Shown piece after piece: positions 50,673 to 59,350 of a stretch of DNA of 64,000 bases (position 1 is its first letter; every line of letters starts with the position of its first letter). Source of the stretch: Streptomyces sp. MUM 178J. Its GTDB lineage: Bacteria > Actinomycetota > Actinomycetes > Streptomycetales > Streptomycetaceae. Below the pieces are notes generated by a model. That model had not been told where the DNA came from. It ran no database searches and saw only the letters and a list, made by a program, of their open reading frames with translations. Location of the stretch: contig NZ_JADWYQ010000003.1 in NCBI RefSeq assembly GCF_022414575.1, forward strand, positions 62,001 through 126,000, read 5' to 3'. The position numbers and the translations under genes were made by a program.

Positions 50673-52118
50673 ATGCGACTGGTGCGTACGAACCCGCGTA
50701 TGAGCCGGAGTCTCCGTCTGCTGGTGGCCTTGGCGCTGGCCTGCTGCTGTTTGGGCGTGCCGGGGCTGACGCCGACCGCCGCCCGAGCGGCGGACCGCCC
50801 CGACGGCATTCCGCCGCTCACCGACGACCGCGGCCGGGTGATCACCGTCCGCGGCTGGAACGTCGAGGACAAGGCCGGACGGGGCGAGTCGGCCCTGACC
50901 GCCGTCACCGAGAAGCACTTCCGCGATATGCGGGCGAAGGGGTTCAACGTCGCCCGGCTGCTGGTCTTCTGGGACGACCTGGAGCCGCGGCGCGGCCGCT
51001 ACAGCCGGGAGTATCTGCGCCGGATCGAACGCATCCTGAACTGGGCGCACCGGTATGACGTCCAGGTGCTGCTGGACGCCCATCAGGACGTCTTCGGGCC
51101 GGCCTTCGGGCACCGGGGCATCCCCGAATGGGCTGCCAGGACCGACGGGCTGCCCTTCACCCCGCACCCCGACGACTGGTTCTCCGAGTACTTCGAGCCC
51201 GCCGTGCAGCGGGCCTTCACCCATCTCTACGAGGATCCGGACCTCCGGCGCGCCCAGGCGCGGATGTGGCGCGTTCTGGCGGCCCGCTTCGGCGGCCATC
51301 CGGCCGTCCTCGGCTATGACCTGATCAATGAGCCGATGGGGGAGCTGCGGGACGGCGAGGACCCTGCGGCCGCGGCCCGCCGGGTCGAGCGCGAGCAGCT
51401 CACGCCGATGTACAACCGTCTCGCGGACGCGGTCCGCTCGGTCGACCGCGACAGCTGGCTCTTCGTCGAGCCGACGCCGATCGTCGGCGAGGGCGTGCCG
51501 ACGGGCCTGGGCCGGATCGACGATCCGAAGGTCGTGTACGCGCCCCACTTCTACAACACCGCCATGGAGGCGGGGGCGGACTACGACCCGGACGCGGGCT
51601 GGATCGAGGCGTACGAGGCCGCCGTCACGGTCTACCCGGCACGGCACCGCATCCCGGTGGTGGTGGGGGAGTGGGGGCCGCTGAACAACGCGCTGCCCAA
51701 TATGTCGCGCTTCTACCGTGACGCGCTGGCCTCGCTGAACCGCTACAGCTCAGGCTGGGCGGGCTATGTGTGGTGCTACGGCGGCGGCTACTGCGCGGTC
51801 GACGCCGAGGGCCGCTTCCGTGCCAACAAGGAGCAGACGGCGGCCCCGTACGCGGCGGCGGTCGCGGGCCGGGTGTCCGCCGACGCGTTCGACCCCGAGG
51901 CCGGGACCTACCGGCTGCGGTACCGGGCGGCCGGCCGCGGGGTCAGCGAGCTCTCGCTGCCGCCGGACGCGGCCGGGTGGCGTATCGCGGTGACGGGGCG
52001 CGCCTGGACGCCGACGGAGGCGGTGGCGGCGGGGAGGGCCTGCACGGTGCGGGTGTTCGCGGCGCGCGGCGCCGAGGTCGAGGTCACGGTCACCCGGCGG
52101 GATGTCAACCAGGGTTGA
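50673..52118 (+). CDS. secreted GH5 glycosidase (endoglycoceramidase-like)
   Basis: 481 aa; ATG 50673 or 50700. A signal peptide (SLRLLVALALACCCLG, then AxA near 40) leads the protein outside. The GH5 barrel is recognised by FNVARLLVFWDDLEP, LDAHQD, the acid/base Glu in YDLINEPMG near 224, VYAPHFYN near 290 and the nucleophile in VVVGEWGPL near 335. A beta-rich C-terminal domain of about 85 residues ends the protein, as in endoglycoceramidases and related glycolipid hydrolases. The stop lies within the first inverted repeat of the next promoter. Confidence 0.85.
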   Translation: MRLVRTNPRMSRSLRLLVALALACCCLGVPGLTPTAARAADRPDGIPPLTDDRGRVITVRGWNVEDKAGRGESALTAVTEKHFRDMRAKGFNVARLLVFWDDLEPRRGRYSREYLRRIERILNWAHRYDVQVLLDAHQDVFGPAFGHRGIPEWAARTDGLPFTPHPDDWFSEYFEPAVQRAFTHLYEDPDLRRAQARMWRVLAARFGGHPAVLGYDLINEPMGELRDGEDPAAAARRVEREQLTPMYNRLADAVRSVDRDSWLFVEPTPIVGEGVPTGLGRIDDPKVVYAPHFYNTAMEAGADYDPDAGWIEAYEAAVTVYPARHRIPVVVGEWGPLNNALPNMSRFYRDALASLNRYSSGWAGYVWCYGGGYCAVDAEGRFRANKEQTAAPYAAAVAGRVSADAFDPEAGTYRLRYRAAGRGVSELSLPPDAAGWRIAVTGRAWTPTEAVAAGRACTVRVFAARGAEVEVTVTRRDVNQG

Positions 52119-52147
52119 CGGGGCGTCGCCTGTCAATGTAGGTTGAC
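52104..52147 (+). promoter_or_regulatory. promoter with two inverted-repeat operators
   Basis: GTCAACC AG GGTTGAC (52104-52119) and GTCAATG TA GGTTGAC (52132-52147) are two 7-2-7 inverted repeats 28 bp apart. TTGACG at 52115-52120 and TAGGTT at 52139-52144 form a -35/-10 pair with an 18-bp spacer, so both elements overlap the operators. The predicted start is near 52151, at the ATG of the HTH gene, so the transcript may be leaderless. Confidence 0.65.
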
Positions 52148-52151
52148 GGCT

Positions 52152-52361
52152 ATGAGTGAGGCAACCGATCTTGCCCAGCGGGCGGGCGACCGAGATCCAC
52201 GGGTGGGGCTGCGCGCCGTCGCCGCGCTGCGCAGGCTGCTGGAGCAGCTCGAAGCGGTACAGGTACGCAGCGCTCGCAATCAGGGCTGGTCCTGGCAGGA
52301 GATCGCCGGAGAGCTGGGAGTCAGCCGGCAGGCCGTCCACAAGAAGTACGGGAGGCAGTGA
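52152..52361 (+). CDS. small helix-turn-helix protein
   Basis: 69 aa from ATG 52152; a TTG three codons earlier is possible. The first half is an amphipathic helix (LRAVAALRRLLEQLEAVQVR). The C-terminus is a sigma-region-4-like helix-turn-helix, GWSWQEIAGELGVSRQAVHK. It has no effector domain. Its stop overlaps the next ATG (TGATG), so it is translationally coupled to a Clp-N domain protein. It is a likely autoregulator acting on the paired inverted repeats upstream. Confidence 0.82.
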   Translation: MSEATDLAQRAGDRDPRVGLRAVAALRRLLEQLEAVQVRSARNQGWSWQEIAGELGVSRQAVHKKYGRQ

Positions 52362-52912
52362 TGTTCGAACGCTTCAGCAAGGACGCGCGGGATGTGGTGA
52401 CCTGCTCCGTGGCCCTGGCGGAGCGGGCCGGGGCGGAGTCCGTCACCGAGGAGCATCTGCTGCTGGCCATGCTGGACCAGGAGGGCACGCGTGCGGCGTT
52501 CGCCTTCGCGGCGCTCGGCATGGCCGACCGCCGTGCCTCGGTGGAGACGGGCCTCGCGGAGGCCCGCCGCCGCGGCGGGCTCTCCCGCGCGGACGCGGAC
52601 GCGCTGGCCGGGCTCGGCATCGATGTGGCCGAGGTCGTCTCCAAGGTGGAGGCCGTACACGGGGAGGGGGCGCTGCAGCGCGGCGGCAAGCCGAAACGGC
52701 GGTGGGCGCCCGGGCACCGCGGCTTCACCCCCTCCGCGAAGGACGTCCTGGAGAAGTCCCTCCGCATTGCCATCGCCCGCGGCGACCGCCATATCGGCGG
52801 CGAGCATCTGCTGCTGGCGCTGACGGCCATGCCGGGGGTGGTGGCGGAGGTCCTCGCGGACCATGGAGCGACGTACGAGTCGGTGCAGCGTGCGATGTTC
52901 GGCGGCGGGTAG
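52361..52912 (+). CDS. Clp N-terminal repeat domain protein without ATPase
   Basis: 183 aa. Two Clp-N repeats are visible: residues 1-60 (MFERFSKDARDVVTCSVALA, TEEHLLLAML) and 125-180 (FTPSAKDVLEKSLRIAIARG, GGEHLLLALT). Clp-N domains of ClpA/ClpC bind substrates and adaptors; here no AAA+ module follows. Such proteins can act as adaptors, or sense misfolded or arginine-phosphorylated proteins. It is coupled to the HTH gene, so this looks like a small stress-sensing pair. No ATP-binding motif or signal peptide. Confidence 0.85.
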   Translation: MFERFSKDARDVVTCSVALAERAGAESVTEEHLLLAMLDQEGTRAAFAFAALGMADRRASVETGLAEARRRGGLSRADADALAGLGIDVAEVVSKVEAVHGEGALQRGGKPKRRWAPGHRGFTPSAKDVLEKSLRIAIARGDRHIGGEHLLLALTAMPGVVAEVLADHGATYESVQRAMFGGG

Positions 52913-52916
52913 CGGC

Positions 52917-53825
52917 CTACGGCCTGGGGGCCCTGAGCAGCGCCGAGATATGGGCCGCCGCCGTGGAGAGGTGGCGACGGGCCTCGGTCAGCTGCGTCGC
53001 CGTCACCCCGTGGTCCCGCGCCGCATCGCGGATGTCGTCGCGGAAGCGGTCGAGCAGCCGGTCCAGGTCCCGCGCCGGATCGCCCGAGTCCGGCGTCTCC
53101 TTCGCCCACTCCGGGACCGCCTCCTCCGCAGGCTCCGGCCGGATGTACGGCGGCCAGGCCGTGCCCTTCGCCAGGCCGCCCAGTTGCGCGCTGAGTTCGC
53201 TGAGCCCTTCCCGTACACCGGTCGGCCAGTCACCCCGCGCGAAGTGGTCCTGCACCTGCTCCTGGACCTGGCGAGCGATGCGCTGCATCTCCTGACGCGC
53301 CGTCTCCTGCGCCTCCCGCGCCCGGCGCGACTCGTCCTTCGCCCGGCGCGTCTGCTCCTTCCACTCCTGCTGGGCGCGGCGCAGCTCCTCCTTGGCGGCC
53401 CGCCACGACTGCTCTCCCGTCGCGGTCTTCGACGTCTGCCGGGTCTCGGTCGCCGCGGCACGCATCTCGCTGCGCAGCTTTCCCGCCGCCCCGCGGACGT
53501 CGTCGCGGATCTCGGCGGCCAGCTCGGACACCGACTCGCGGATCTCCCGCTCCAGGTCGTCGAGTTCGCCGCTGCGCCCGGCGAGTTCCTCGCGGCCTGC
53601 TTCGGTGATCGAGTAGACCTTGCGGCCGCCCTCCGTGGCATGAGTGACCAGGCCCTCGGCCTCCAGCTTGGCCAGCCGCGGGTAGACGGTGCCCGCGCTG
53701 GGCGCGTACAGCCCCTGGAAGCGCTCCTCGAGGAGCCGGATGACCTCGTAGCCGTGGCGCGGCGCCTCGTCCAGCAGCTTGAGCAGGTACAGGCGGAGCC
53801 GACCGTGGGCGAAGACGGGGGGCAT
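52917..53825 (-). CDS. PadR-family regulator with long coiled-coil extension
   Basis: 302 aa, about three times the size of simple PadR proteins. The winged helix is in residues 1-75 (LYLLKLLDEAPRHGYEVIRL, GTVYPRLAKLEAEGLV, GGRKVYSITEAGREEL). Residues 85-195 are a highly charged helix rich in Arg, Glu and Gln (RRAQQEWKEQTRRAKDESRR), predicted coiled coil. The C-terminus is a further helical domain. It follows the DUF4097 gene on the same strand with one base between them. It probably represses that pair through the ATATCGCG repeats upstream of the DUF4097 gene. Confidence 0.88.
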   Translation of the reverse strand: MPPVFAHGRLRLYLLKLLDEAPRHGYEVIRLLEERFQGLYAPSAGTVYPRLAKLEAEGLVTHATEGGRKVYSITEAGREELAGRSGELDDLEREIRESVSELAAEIRDDVRGAAGKLRSEMRAAATETRQTSKTATGEQSWRAAKEELRRAQQEWKEQTRRAKDESRRAREAQETARQEMQRIARQVQEQVQDHFARGDWPTGVREGLSELSAQLGGLAKGTAWPPYIRPEPAEEAVPEWAKETPDSGDPARDLDRLLDRFRDDIRDAARDHGVTATQLTEARRHLSTAAAHISALLRAPRP

Positions 53826-53826
53826 G

Positions 53827-54693
53827 TCAGAGCACCTTCCCGGTAGCGGCGTCGGACGGTTCGCCCTCAGGGGCCGCCGACGGTCGGCGCAGCAGGGCGA
53901 TGGAGCCGGAGACGGTCGTCACCCTGAGGGAGCCGGTGCCCGCGCCCAGCGTGCCGGTGATCTTCTTCGTGCCCCACTGGCCGCTGACCCGCAGGTCGTC
54001 GAAGGCGCTGGAGACGGCTCCGCCGGTGGTGTTGATGCCGACCTGTGCGTCCGCGGGCTGGGGCAGCCGGATCGCGACCTCGCCCGAGACGGTGGTGAGC
54101 CTGATGTCGGGCGGTGCGGCGCCGGCGGTCGGCGCGAGGTCCAGCACCATGTCGCCGCTGACGGACTCCGCCCTTACCGACCGGCCCAGCCCCTCGATGA
54201 CGGTGAGGTCGCCGGACACGGATTCAAAGCGCAGATCGCCCGCCAGCGACTGGGCCTCCAGACTGCCGGAGACGGACTCGGCGCGGACGGCGCCGGTCAG
54301 GCCGACCAGCGTGGTGTCGCCGCTGACGCCGCGTACGACGGCGTCGCCGCGGATGCCGGAGACGACGGCCCCGGCCCCGATGACGCCGACCTCCACGGCG
54401 GCGTCGGCCGGCACGGCCAGGGAGACGACCGCCTCGCGCCGCCAGCCCTTGGGGTCCAGCCACTTGAGGAGGCCCTTCCAGGGGAGATCCTCATAGGCCA
54501 CCGTGAGCGTGGAGCCCTGCTGGGTCACGATCAGCGGCGGGCCGTCGAGTGCCGAGACCTCGAGCCGGGCGGGGCCCTCGTCCGTGCCGACGACATTCAC
54601 CGTGCCGTTGACGATGCGGACGTTCAGGGCGGTTACGGGGTTGTCGAAGGTGAGCTTGGCGGGCTCGGCGACTTCCCAGGTCGAGTGGGGCAT
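53827..54693 (-). CDS. DUF4097 beta-strand repeat (adhesin-like) protein
   Basis: 288 aa from ATG 54693, fixed by GAGGAGG six bases upstream. After about 90 residues the sequence consists of repeated right-handed beta-helix-like turns: VSGDTTLVGL, AVRAESVSGSLEAQSL, DLRFESVSGDLTVIEG, SVRAESVSGDMVLDLA, LTTVSGEVAIRLPQ. This is DUF4097/DUF4098, a putative adhesin-like or membrane-stress-linked repeat. No signal peptide or membrane segment is present. In many Firmicutes and actinobacteria it is paired with PadR regulators, as here. Confidence 0.88.
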   Translation of the reverse strand: MPHSTWEVAEPAKLTFDNPVTALNVRIVNGTVNVVGTDEGPARLEVSALDGPPLIVTQQGSTLTVAYEDLPWKGLLKWLDPKGWRREAVVSLAVPADAAVEVGVIGAGAVVSGIRGDAVVRGVSGDTTLVGLTGAVRAESVSGSLEAQSLAGDLRFESVSGDLTVIEGLGRSVRAESVSGDMVLDLAPTAGAAPPDIRLTTVSGEVAIRLPQPADAQVGINTTGGAVSSAFDDLRVSGQWGTKKITGTLGAGTGSLRVTTVSGSIALLRRPSAAPEGEPSDAATGKVL

Positions 54694-54727
54694 GACGGGG
54701 CCTCCTCGGCAGCCGTAGCAACGCAAC

Positions 54728-54775
54728 ATATCGCGTCTCCTGGTAACACGATATATCGCGGTTGCCCGGTGTCAA
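54728..54775 (-). promoter_or_regulatory. promoter and PadR-type operator of the DUF4097-padR operon
   Basis: On the minus strand TTGACA (plus 54770-54775), a 16-bp spacer and TATCGT (plus 54748-54753) give a near-consensus promoter. CGATATATCG (54749-54758) is a perfect palindrome on the -10 element, and ATATCGCG occurs at 54728-54735 and again at 54753-54760. An operator overlapping the promoter and transcript start is typical of PadR autoregulation. Confidence 0.65.
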
Positions 54776-54808
54776 GGCGTGCGGGCGCTACGCCGTCCAC
54801 GCAGGCTG

Positions 54809-54856
54809 CGCCGTCACGCCGTCGCGCCGTCACGCCGTCACGCCGTCACGCCGTCA
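54809..54856 (-). repeat. octamer tandem array at the end of the small conserved gene
   Basis: Six units of cgccgtca (one with a final g) end exactly at the stop codon of the leftward gene; read on the minus strand each unit is tgacggcg, so TGA repeats in successive frames. A degenerate copy extends to about 54790. Confidence 0.88.
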
Positions 54857-55033
54857 CTCTTCGTCTTCGTCGTCCAGCCGCGCCAGCCAGGTGGCCAGCC
54901 GCTCCACCGGCACCTCGAAGTCCGGGTTCAGATCGACGAAGGTGCGCAGCTGCTCGGCGAGCCACTCGAAGGTGACCTCCTCCTCGCCGCGCCGCTTCTC
55001 CAGCTCTTCGATGCCGCGGTCGGTGAAGTACAC
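54854..55033 (-). CDS. small conserved actinobacterial protein (DUF6104)
   Basis: 59 aa from GTG 55033 (GGAG seven bases upstream); a longer start at 55084 would add residues that are not part of the family. The sequence YFTDRGIEELEKRRGEEEVT followed by FEWLAEQLRTFVDLNPDFEV is highly conserved across Streptomyces, where it lies next to the 2-oxoglutarate dehydrogenase gene. It is acidic and helical. The function is unknown. The stop is the first element of an octamer tandem array. Confidence 0.82.
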   Translation of the reverse strand: MYFTDRGIEELEKRRGEEEVTFEWLAEQLRTFVDLNPDFEVPVERLATWLARLDDEDEE

Positions 55034-55086
55034 GTCCAGCTCCAGTAGGCAAAGGGGGTTACGTACAAGTATGGCGGGAAACACAG

Positions 55087-55120
55087 GGGCCCGGGCCGCA
55101 CCGCAGTGCAGCCCGGGCCC
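55087..55120. terminator. hairpin downstream of the 2-oxoglutarate dehydrogenase gene
   Basis: GGGCCCGGGC at 55087-55096 pairs with GCCCGGGCCC at 55111-55120 (14-nt loop), 36 bp beyond the stop of the leftward gene. Confidence 0.6.
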
Positions 55121-55155
55121 TCAGACACGCTGGATCAGCGCGGCATCAGCGCGGG

Positions 55156-58100
55156 TCAGGCCTCGAAGACCTCGGCGACCAGCTGCTGCTGCTCCTGCTG
55201 GTGGCGCTTCGCCGAGCCGACCGCCGGGGAGGACGAGTGCGGCCGCGAGATCCGGCGCAGACGCTCGCCGTGCGGGATGTCCGCGCCGACCGCCAGGTCC
55301 AGGTGGTCGATCAGGTTCAGCGCGATGAACGGCCAGGCGCCCTGGTTCGCCGGCTCCTCCTGCGCCCACAGGTACTTGTCGGCGTTCGGGAACTTGGCGA
55401 TCTCGGCCTGCAGCTCCGCACCGGGCAGCGGGTAAAGCCGCTCCACGCGGATGATCGCCGTGTCCGTGACGCCGCGCTTCCTGCGCTCGGCCTCGAGGTC
55501 GTAGTAGACCTTGCCGGCGCAGAAGACGACCTTGCGCACGGCCGCGGGGTCGACGGAGTCGTCTCCGATGACCGGCCGGAAGCCGCCGACGGTGAACTCC
55601 TCCGCCTTCGACGCCGCGGCCTTCAGACGCAGCATCGACTTCGGGGTGAAGACGACGAGCGGCTTGTGGTGCGGGTTGTGGACCTGCCAGCGCAGCAGGT
55701 GGAAGTAGTTCGACGGCAGGGTCGGCATCGCGACCGTCATGTTGTTCTGGGCGCAGATCTGGAGGAAGCGCTCGGGGCGGGCGGAGCTGTGGTCCGGCCC
55801 CTGGCCCTCGTAGCCGTGCGGCAGCAGCAGGGTGACGCCGGAGGTCTGGCCCCACTTCTGCTCGGCGGAGGAGATGAACTCGTCCACCACCGTCTGTGCG
55901 CCGTTGACGAAGTCGCCGAACTGCGCCTCCCACATCACCAGCGCGTTCGGGCGGGCCAGCGAGTAGCCGTACTCGAAGCCCATCGCCGCGTACTCGCTGA
56001 GCAGCGAGTCGTAGACGTTGTAGCGGGCCTGCTCCTCGTTGTTCAGGTAGAGCAGCGGGGTGTACTCCTCGCCGGTCTCCTGGTCGACCAGGACGGCATG
56101 GCGCTGGCCGAAGGTGCCGCGGCGGGAGTCCTGGCCCGCGAGCCGCACCGGGATGTTCTCCATCAGCAGCGAGCCGATGGCCAGGGTCTCGCCCATGCCC
56201 CAGTCGATCGTGCCGTCCTCGACGGAGGCGGCGCGGCGCTGGAGCTGCGGCAGCAGCCGCGGGTGGACGGTGATGCCGTCCGGGATGTTGACCTGGGACT
56301 CGGCGATCCGCTTGACGACCTCCTGGGAGACCGCGGTGTCGACGTGCACCGGGAACTCGGGCCGGGCGTCCGGGACGTGCGCCGGGGCCGGGTGCGAGGT
56401 GGCCTCGCGGACCTCCGCGAAGACCTTCTCCAGCTGGCCCTGGAAGTCCTGGAGCGCCTGCTCCGCCTCTTCCAGGGTGATGTCGCCGCGACCGATCAGC
56501 GACTCGGTGTAGAGCTTGCGCACCGAGCGCTTCTTGTCGATCAGGTTGTACATCTGCGGGTTGGTGAACTGCGGGTTGTCGCCCTCGTTGTGACCGCGGC
56601 GGCGGTAGCAGATGAGGTCGATCACGACGTCCTTGTTGAACGCCTGGCGGAACTCGAAGGCGAGCCGGGCCACGCGGACCACGGCCTCCGGGTCGTCGCC
56701 GTTCACATGGAAGATCGGGGCCTCGATCATGCGGGCCACATCGGTCGCGTACATGGACGAACGCGAGGACTCCGGGGCGGCGGTGAAGCCGACCTGGTTG
56801 TTGATCACGATGTGGACGGTGCCGCCGGTGCGGTAGCCGCGCAGCTGCGACATGTTCAGCGTCTCGGCGACGACGCCCTGGCCGGCGAAGGCCGCGTCGC
56901 CGTGCAGGGCGACGGGCAGCACGGTGAAGTCGGTGCCGCCCTTGTTGATGACGTCCTGCTTGGCGCGGGCGACGCCCTCCAGGACCGGGTCGACGGCCTC
57001 CAGGTGGGAGGGGTTGGCGACCAGCGAGACCTTGATCTGCTCGCCGTCGAGGCCGGTGAAGGTGCCCTCGGCGCCCAGGTGGTACTTCACGTCGCCGGAG
57101 CCGTGCATCGACTTGGGGTCGAGGTTGCCCTCGAACTCCCGGAAGATCTGCGCGTACGACTTGCCGACGATGTTCGCCAGGACGTTGAGGCGGCCGCGGT
57201 GGGCCATGCCGATGACGACCTCGTCGAGGCGGGACTCGGCCGCGGAGTCGATCACCGCGTCGAGCAGCGGGATGACTGACTCGCCGCCCTCCAGCGAGAA
57301 CCGCTTCTGGCCGACGTACTTGGTCTGCAGGAAGGTCTCGAACGCCTCGGCGGCGTTCAGCCGGCGCAGGATGCGCAGCTGCTCCTCGCGCTCCGGCTTG
57401 GTGTGCGGGCGCTCCACCCGGTCCTGCAGCCACTTGCGCTGCTTCGGGTCCTGGATGTGCATGAACTCGATGCCGGTGGTGCGGCAGTACGACTCGCGCA
57501 GCACGCCCAGGATGTCGCGCAGCTTCATCATCGACTTGCCGGCGAAGCCGCCGACCGCGAACTCGCGCTCCAGGTCCCACAGGGTGAGCCCGTGCTCGGT
57601 GATGTCCAGGTCGGGGTGCTTGCGCTGGCGGTACTCCAGCGGGTCGGTGTCGGCCATGACATGGCCGCGGACCCGGTAGGAGTGGATCAGCTCGAAGACG
57701 CGCGCCGCCTTGGTGACGTCGTCGTCGTGCGAGGCGTCGATGTCCTTCAGCCAGCGGACCGGCTCGTACGGGATGCGCAGCGACTGGAAGACGTCGTCGT
57801 AGAAGCCGTCCTCGCCGAGGAGGAGGCCCGCCACGATGCGCAGGAACTCGCCGGAGGCGGCGCCCTGGATGACGCGGTGGTCGTAGGTCGACGTCAGCGT
57901 CATGACCTTGGAGATGCCCAGCTTGTTCAGGGTGTCCTGGGAGGTGCCCTGGAACTCGGCCGGGTAGTCCATGGAGCCGACGCCCATGATCACGGACTGG
58001 CTCGGCATCAGCCGCGGCACGGAGTGGACGGTGCCAAGGCCGCCGGGGTTGGTCAGCGAGACGGTGACGCCCGTGAAGTCGTCCATCGTCAGCTTGTTGT

Positions 58101-58965
58101 TCCGGGCGCGGCGGACGATGTCCTCGTACGCCTGCCAGAACTCGAAGAAGTTGAGCGTCTCGGCCTTCTTGATGCCGGCGACGACGAGCTGGCGCTCGCC
58201 GTTCGGCTTCACCAGGTCGATGGCGAGGCCAAAATTGACGTGCTCCGGCTTGACGAGGGTCGGCTTGCCGTCCTTCTCCGCGTAGGACCAGTTCATCGAC
58301 GGCATGGCCTTGATGGCCTGGACCATCGCGTACCCGATGAGGTGGGTGAAGGAGACCTTCCCGCCACGGGCGCGCTTGAGGTGGTTGTTGATGACGATGC
58401 GGTTGTCGAAGAGGAGCTTCACCGGGACGGCGCGGACCGAGGTGGCGGTCGGCACCTCCAGCGAGGCGTCCATGTTCTTCGCGACGGCGGCGGAGGGGCC
58501 GCGCAGGGTGATGAACTCCGGGCCGGCCGGGGTCCCGGCGGCGGGCTTCTCCGCCTTGGCCGGCTTCGCGGCGGCGGGCTTGGCGGCCGGAGCGGCCGCC
58601 GCCTTGGCAGGAGCCGGGGACGCGGCCGCGGGCTTGGCGGCCGGAGCCGGAGCGGCCGCCTGTGCGGGTGCGGCCGGTGCGGCGGCGGGCGCCTGTGCCG
58701 GGGCGGCGGGCTTCGTCACCGCAGCCCCCGCGGCTGCGGAGTCGTCCGCGGGCCTCTCCACCGTGCCGGGCTTGGCTGACGCCCCCGGCTTGTAGTCGGC
58801 GAAGAAGTCCCACCAGGCACGGTCGACCGAATTCGGGTCCTGGAGGTACTGCTGGTAGATCTCGTCGACGAGCCACTCATTGGGACCGAATGCGGCGGCA
58901 GGGTTGGCACCCGGCCCGCCTGGGTCGGTCGAGGTACTCGAGTTACTGGGGGACTGAGACGACAC
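55156..58965 (-). CDS. kgd: multifunctional 2-oxoglutarate dehydrogenase/decarboxylase E1-E2 fusion
   Basis: 1269 aa from GTG 58965; GTG 58992 is an alternative. Order: a short E1 N-terminal peptide ([20 protein letters not shown]), an Ala/Pro/Lys-rich linker of about 80 residues, a lipoyl-less E2 acyltransferase domain with the active-site block [15 protein letters not shown] near 360, then the full E1o part ([31 protein letters not shown] in the TPP site, [38 protein letters not shown]). It corresponds to actinobacterial OdhA/KGD, which joins E1 and E2 functions in the TCA cycle and is controlled by FHA proteins (GarA/OdhI), not seen here. Confidence 0.96.
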   Translation of the reverse strand: MSSQSPSNSSTSTDPGGPGANPAAAFGPNEWLVDEIYQQYLQDPNSVDRAWWDFFADYKPGASAKPGTVERPADDSAAAGAAVTKPAAPAQAPAAAPAAPAQAAAPAPAAKPAAASPAPAKAAAAPAAKPAAAKPAKAEKPAAGTPAGPEFITLRGPSAAVAKNMDASLEVPTATSVRAVPVKLLFDNRIVINNHLKRARGGKVSFTHLIGYAMVQAIKAMPSMNWSYAEKDGKPTLVKPEHVNFGLAIDLVKPNGERQLVVAGIKKAETLNFFEFWQAYEDIVRRARNNKLTMDDFTGVTVSLTNPGGLGTVHSVPRLMPSQSVIMGVGSMDYPAEFQGTSQDTLNKLGISKVMTLTSTYDHRVIQGAASGEFLRIVAGLLLGEDGFYDDVFQSLRIPYEPVRWLKDIDASHDDDVTKAARVFELIHSYRVRGHVMADTDPLEYRQRKHPDLDITEHGLTLWDLEREFAVGGFAGKSMMKLRDILGVLRESYCRTTGIEFMHIQDPKQRKWLQDRVERPHTKPEREEQLRILRRLNAAEAFETFLQTKYVGQKRFSLEGGESVIPLLDAVIDSAAESRLDEVVIGMAHRGRLNVLANIVGKSYAQIFREFEGNLDPKSMHGSGDVKYHLGAEGTFTGLDGEQIKVSLVANPSHLEAVDPVLEGVARAKQDVINKGGTDFTVLPVALHGDAAFAGQGVVAETLNMSQLRGYRTGGTVHIVINNQVGFTAAPESSRSSMYATDVARMIEAPIFHVNGDDPEAVVRVARLAFEFRQAFNKDVVIDLICYRRRGHNEGDNPQFTNPQMYNLIDKKRSVRKLYTESLIGRGDITLEEAEQALQDFQGQLEKVFAEVREATSHPAPAHVPDARPEFPVHVDTAVSQEVVKRIAESQVNIPDGITVHPRLLPQLQRRAASVEDGTIDWGMGETLAIGSLLMENIPVRLAGQDSRRGTFGQRHAVLVDQETGEEYTPLLYLNNEEQARYNVYDSLLSEYAAMGFEYGYSLARPNALVMWEAQFGDFVNGAQTVVDEFISSAEQKWGQTSGVTLLLPHGYEGQGPDHSSARPERFLQICAQNNMTVAMPTLPSNYFHLLRWQVHNPHHKPLVVFTPKSMLRLKAAASKAEEFTVGGFRPVIGDDSVDPAAVRKVVFCAGKVYYDLEAERRKRGVTDTAIIRVERLYPLPGAELQAEIAKFPNADKYLWAQEEPANQGAWPFIALNLIDHLDLAVGADIPHGERLRRISRPHSSSPAVGSAKRHQQEQQQLVAEVFEA

Positions 58966-59350
58966 GGCGGCAACCGCCCTCTTCCGCTTCACAAGGTGAT
59001 GGACAGCGGAAATAAAGGCTACGCCTCCGCGGCCGGGAGGTGCAGACCGGGCGGGCCATCGTCGCGCAAGTCACACTGGAACCCTGGTTTCGGTGCTGTG
59101 AATGGCGGGAAACAAGCGAGGTTCCGGTTCAGTGAGGGTGCGCGGAGCAGCGGCTACGGCCCCTGTGGCCCGTACCCCCGAAGCCGTGCGACGGCGCCTT
59201 CTTCGCTCCGCTGTCCTTCTCGGTTTTTCTCTGCTCTACGTCTGACAGGGTCTGGCGTGACTCTGCCTTCGTCTGTCTGCGTCTGTCCGCGGATCACTGC
59301 GCGTATGCCTGGCAGCGCGCAGAATCTCTGCTTCCGTTTGGAACCCTACG
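58966..59350. other. intergenic region upstream of kgd
   Basis: This 385-bp region holds the kgd promoter (read leftward) and the downstream end of the sensor kinase gene. It is slightly less GC-rich, with tctgtctgcgtctgtccg-type short repeats near 59271-59291. I see no gene or RNA in it. Confidence 0.5.

Noticed and set aside
55201..58779. Very long plus-strand ORFs opposite kgd
   Set aside because: They mirror the codon bias of kgd, have no start signals and resemble no family; they are shadows.
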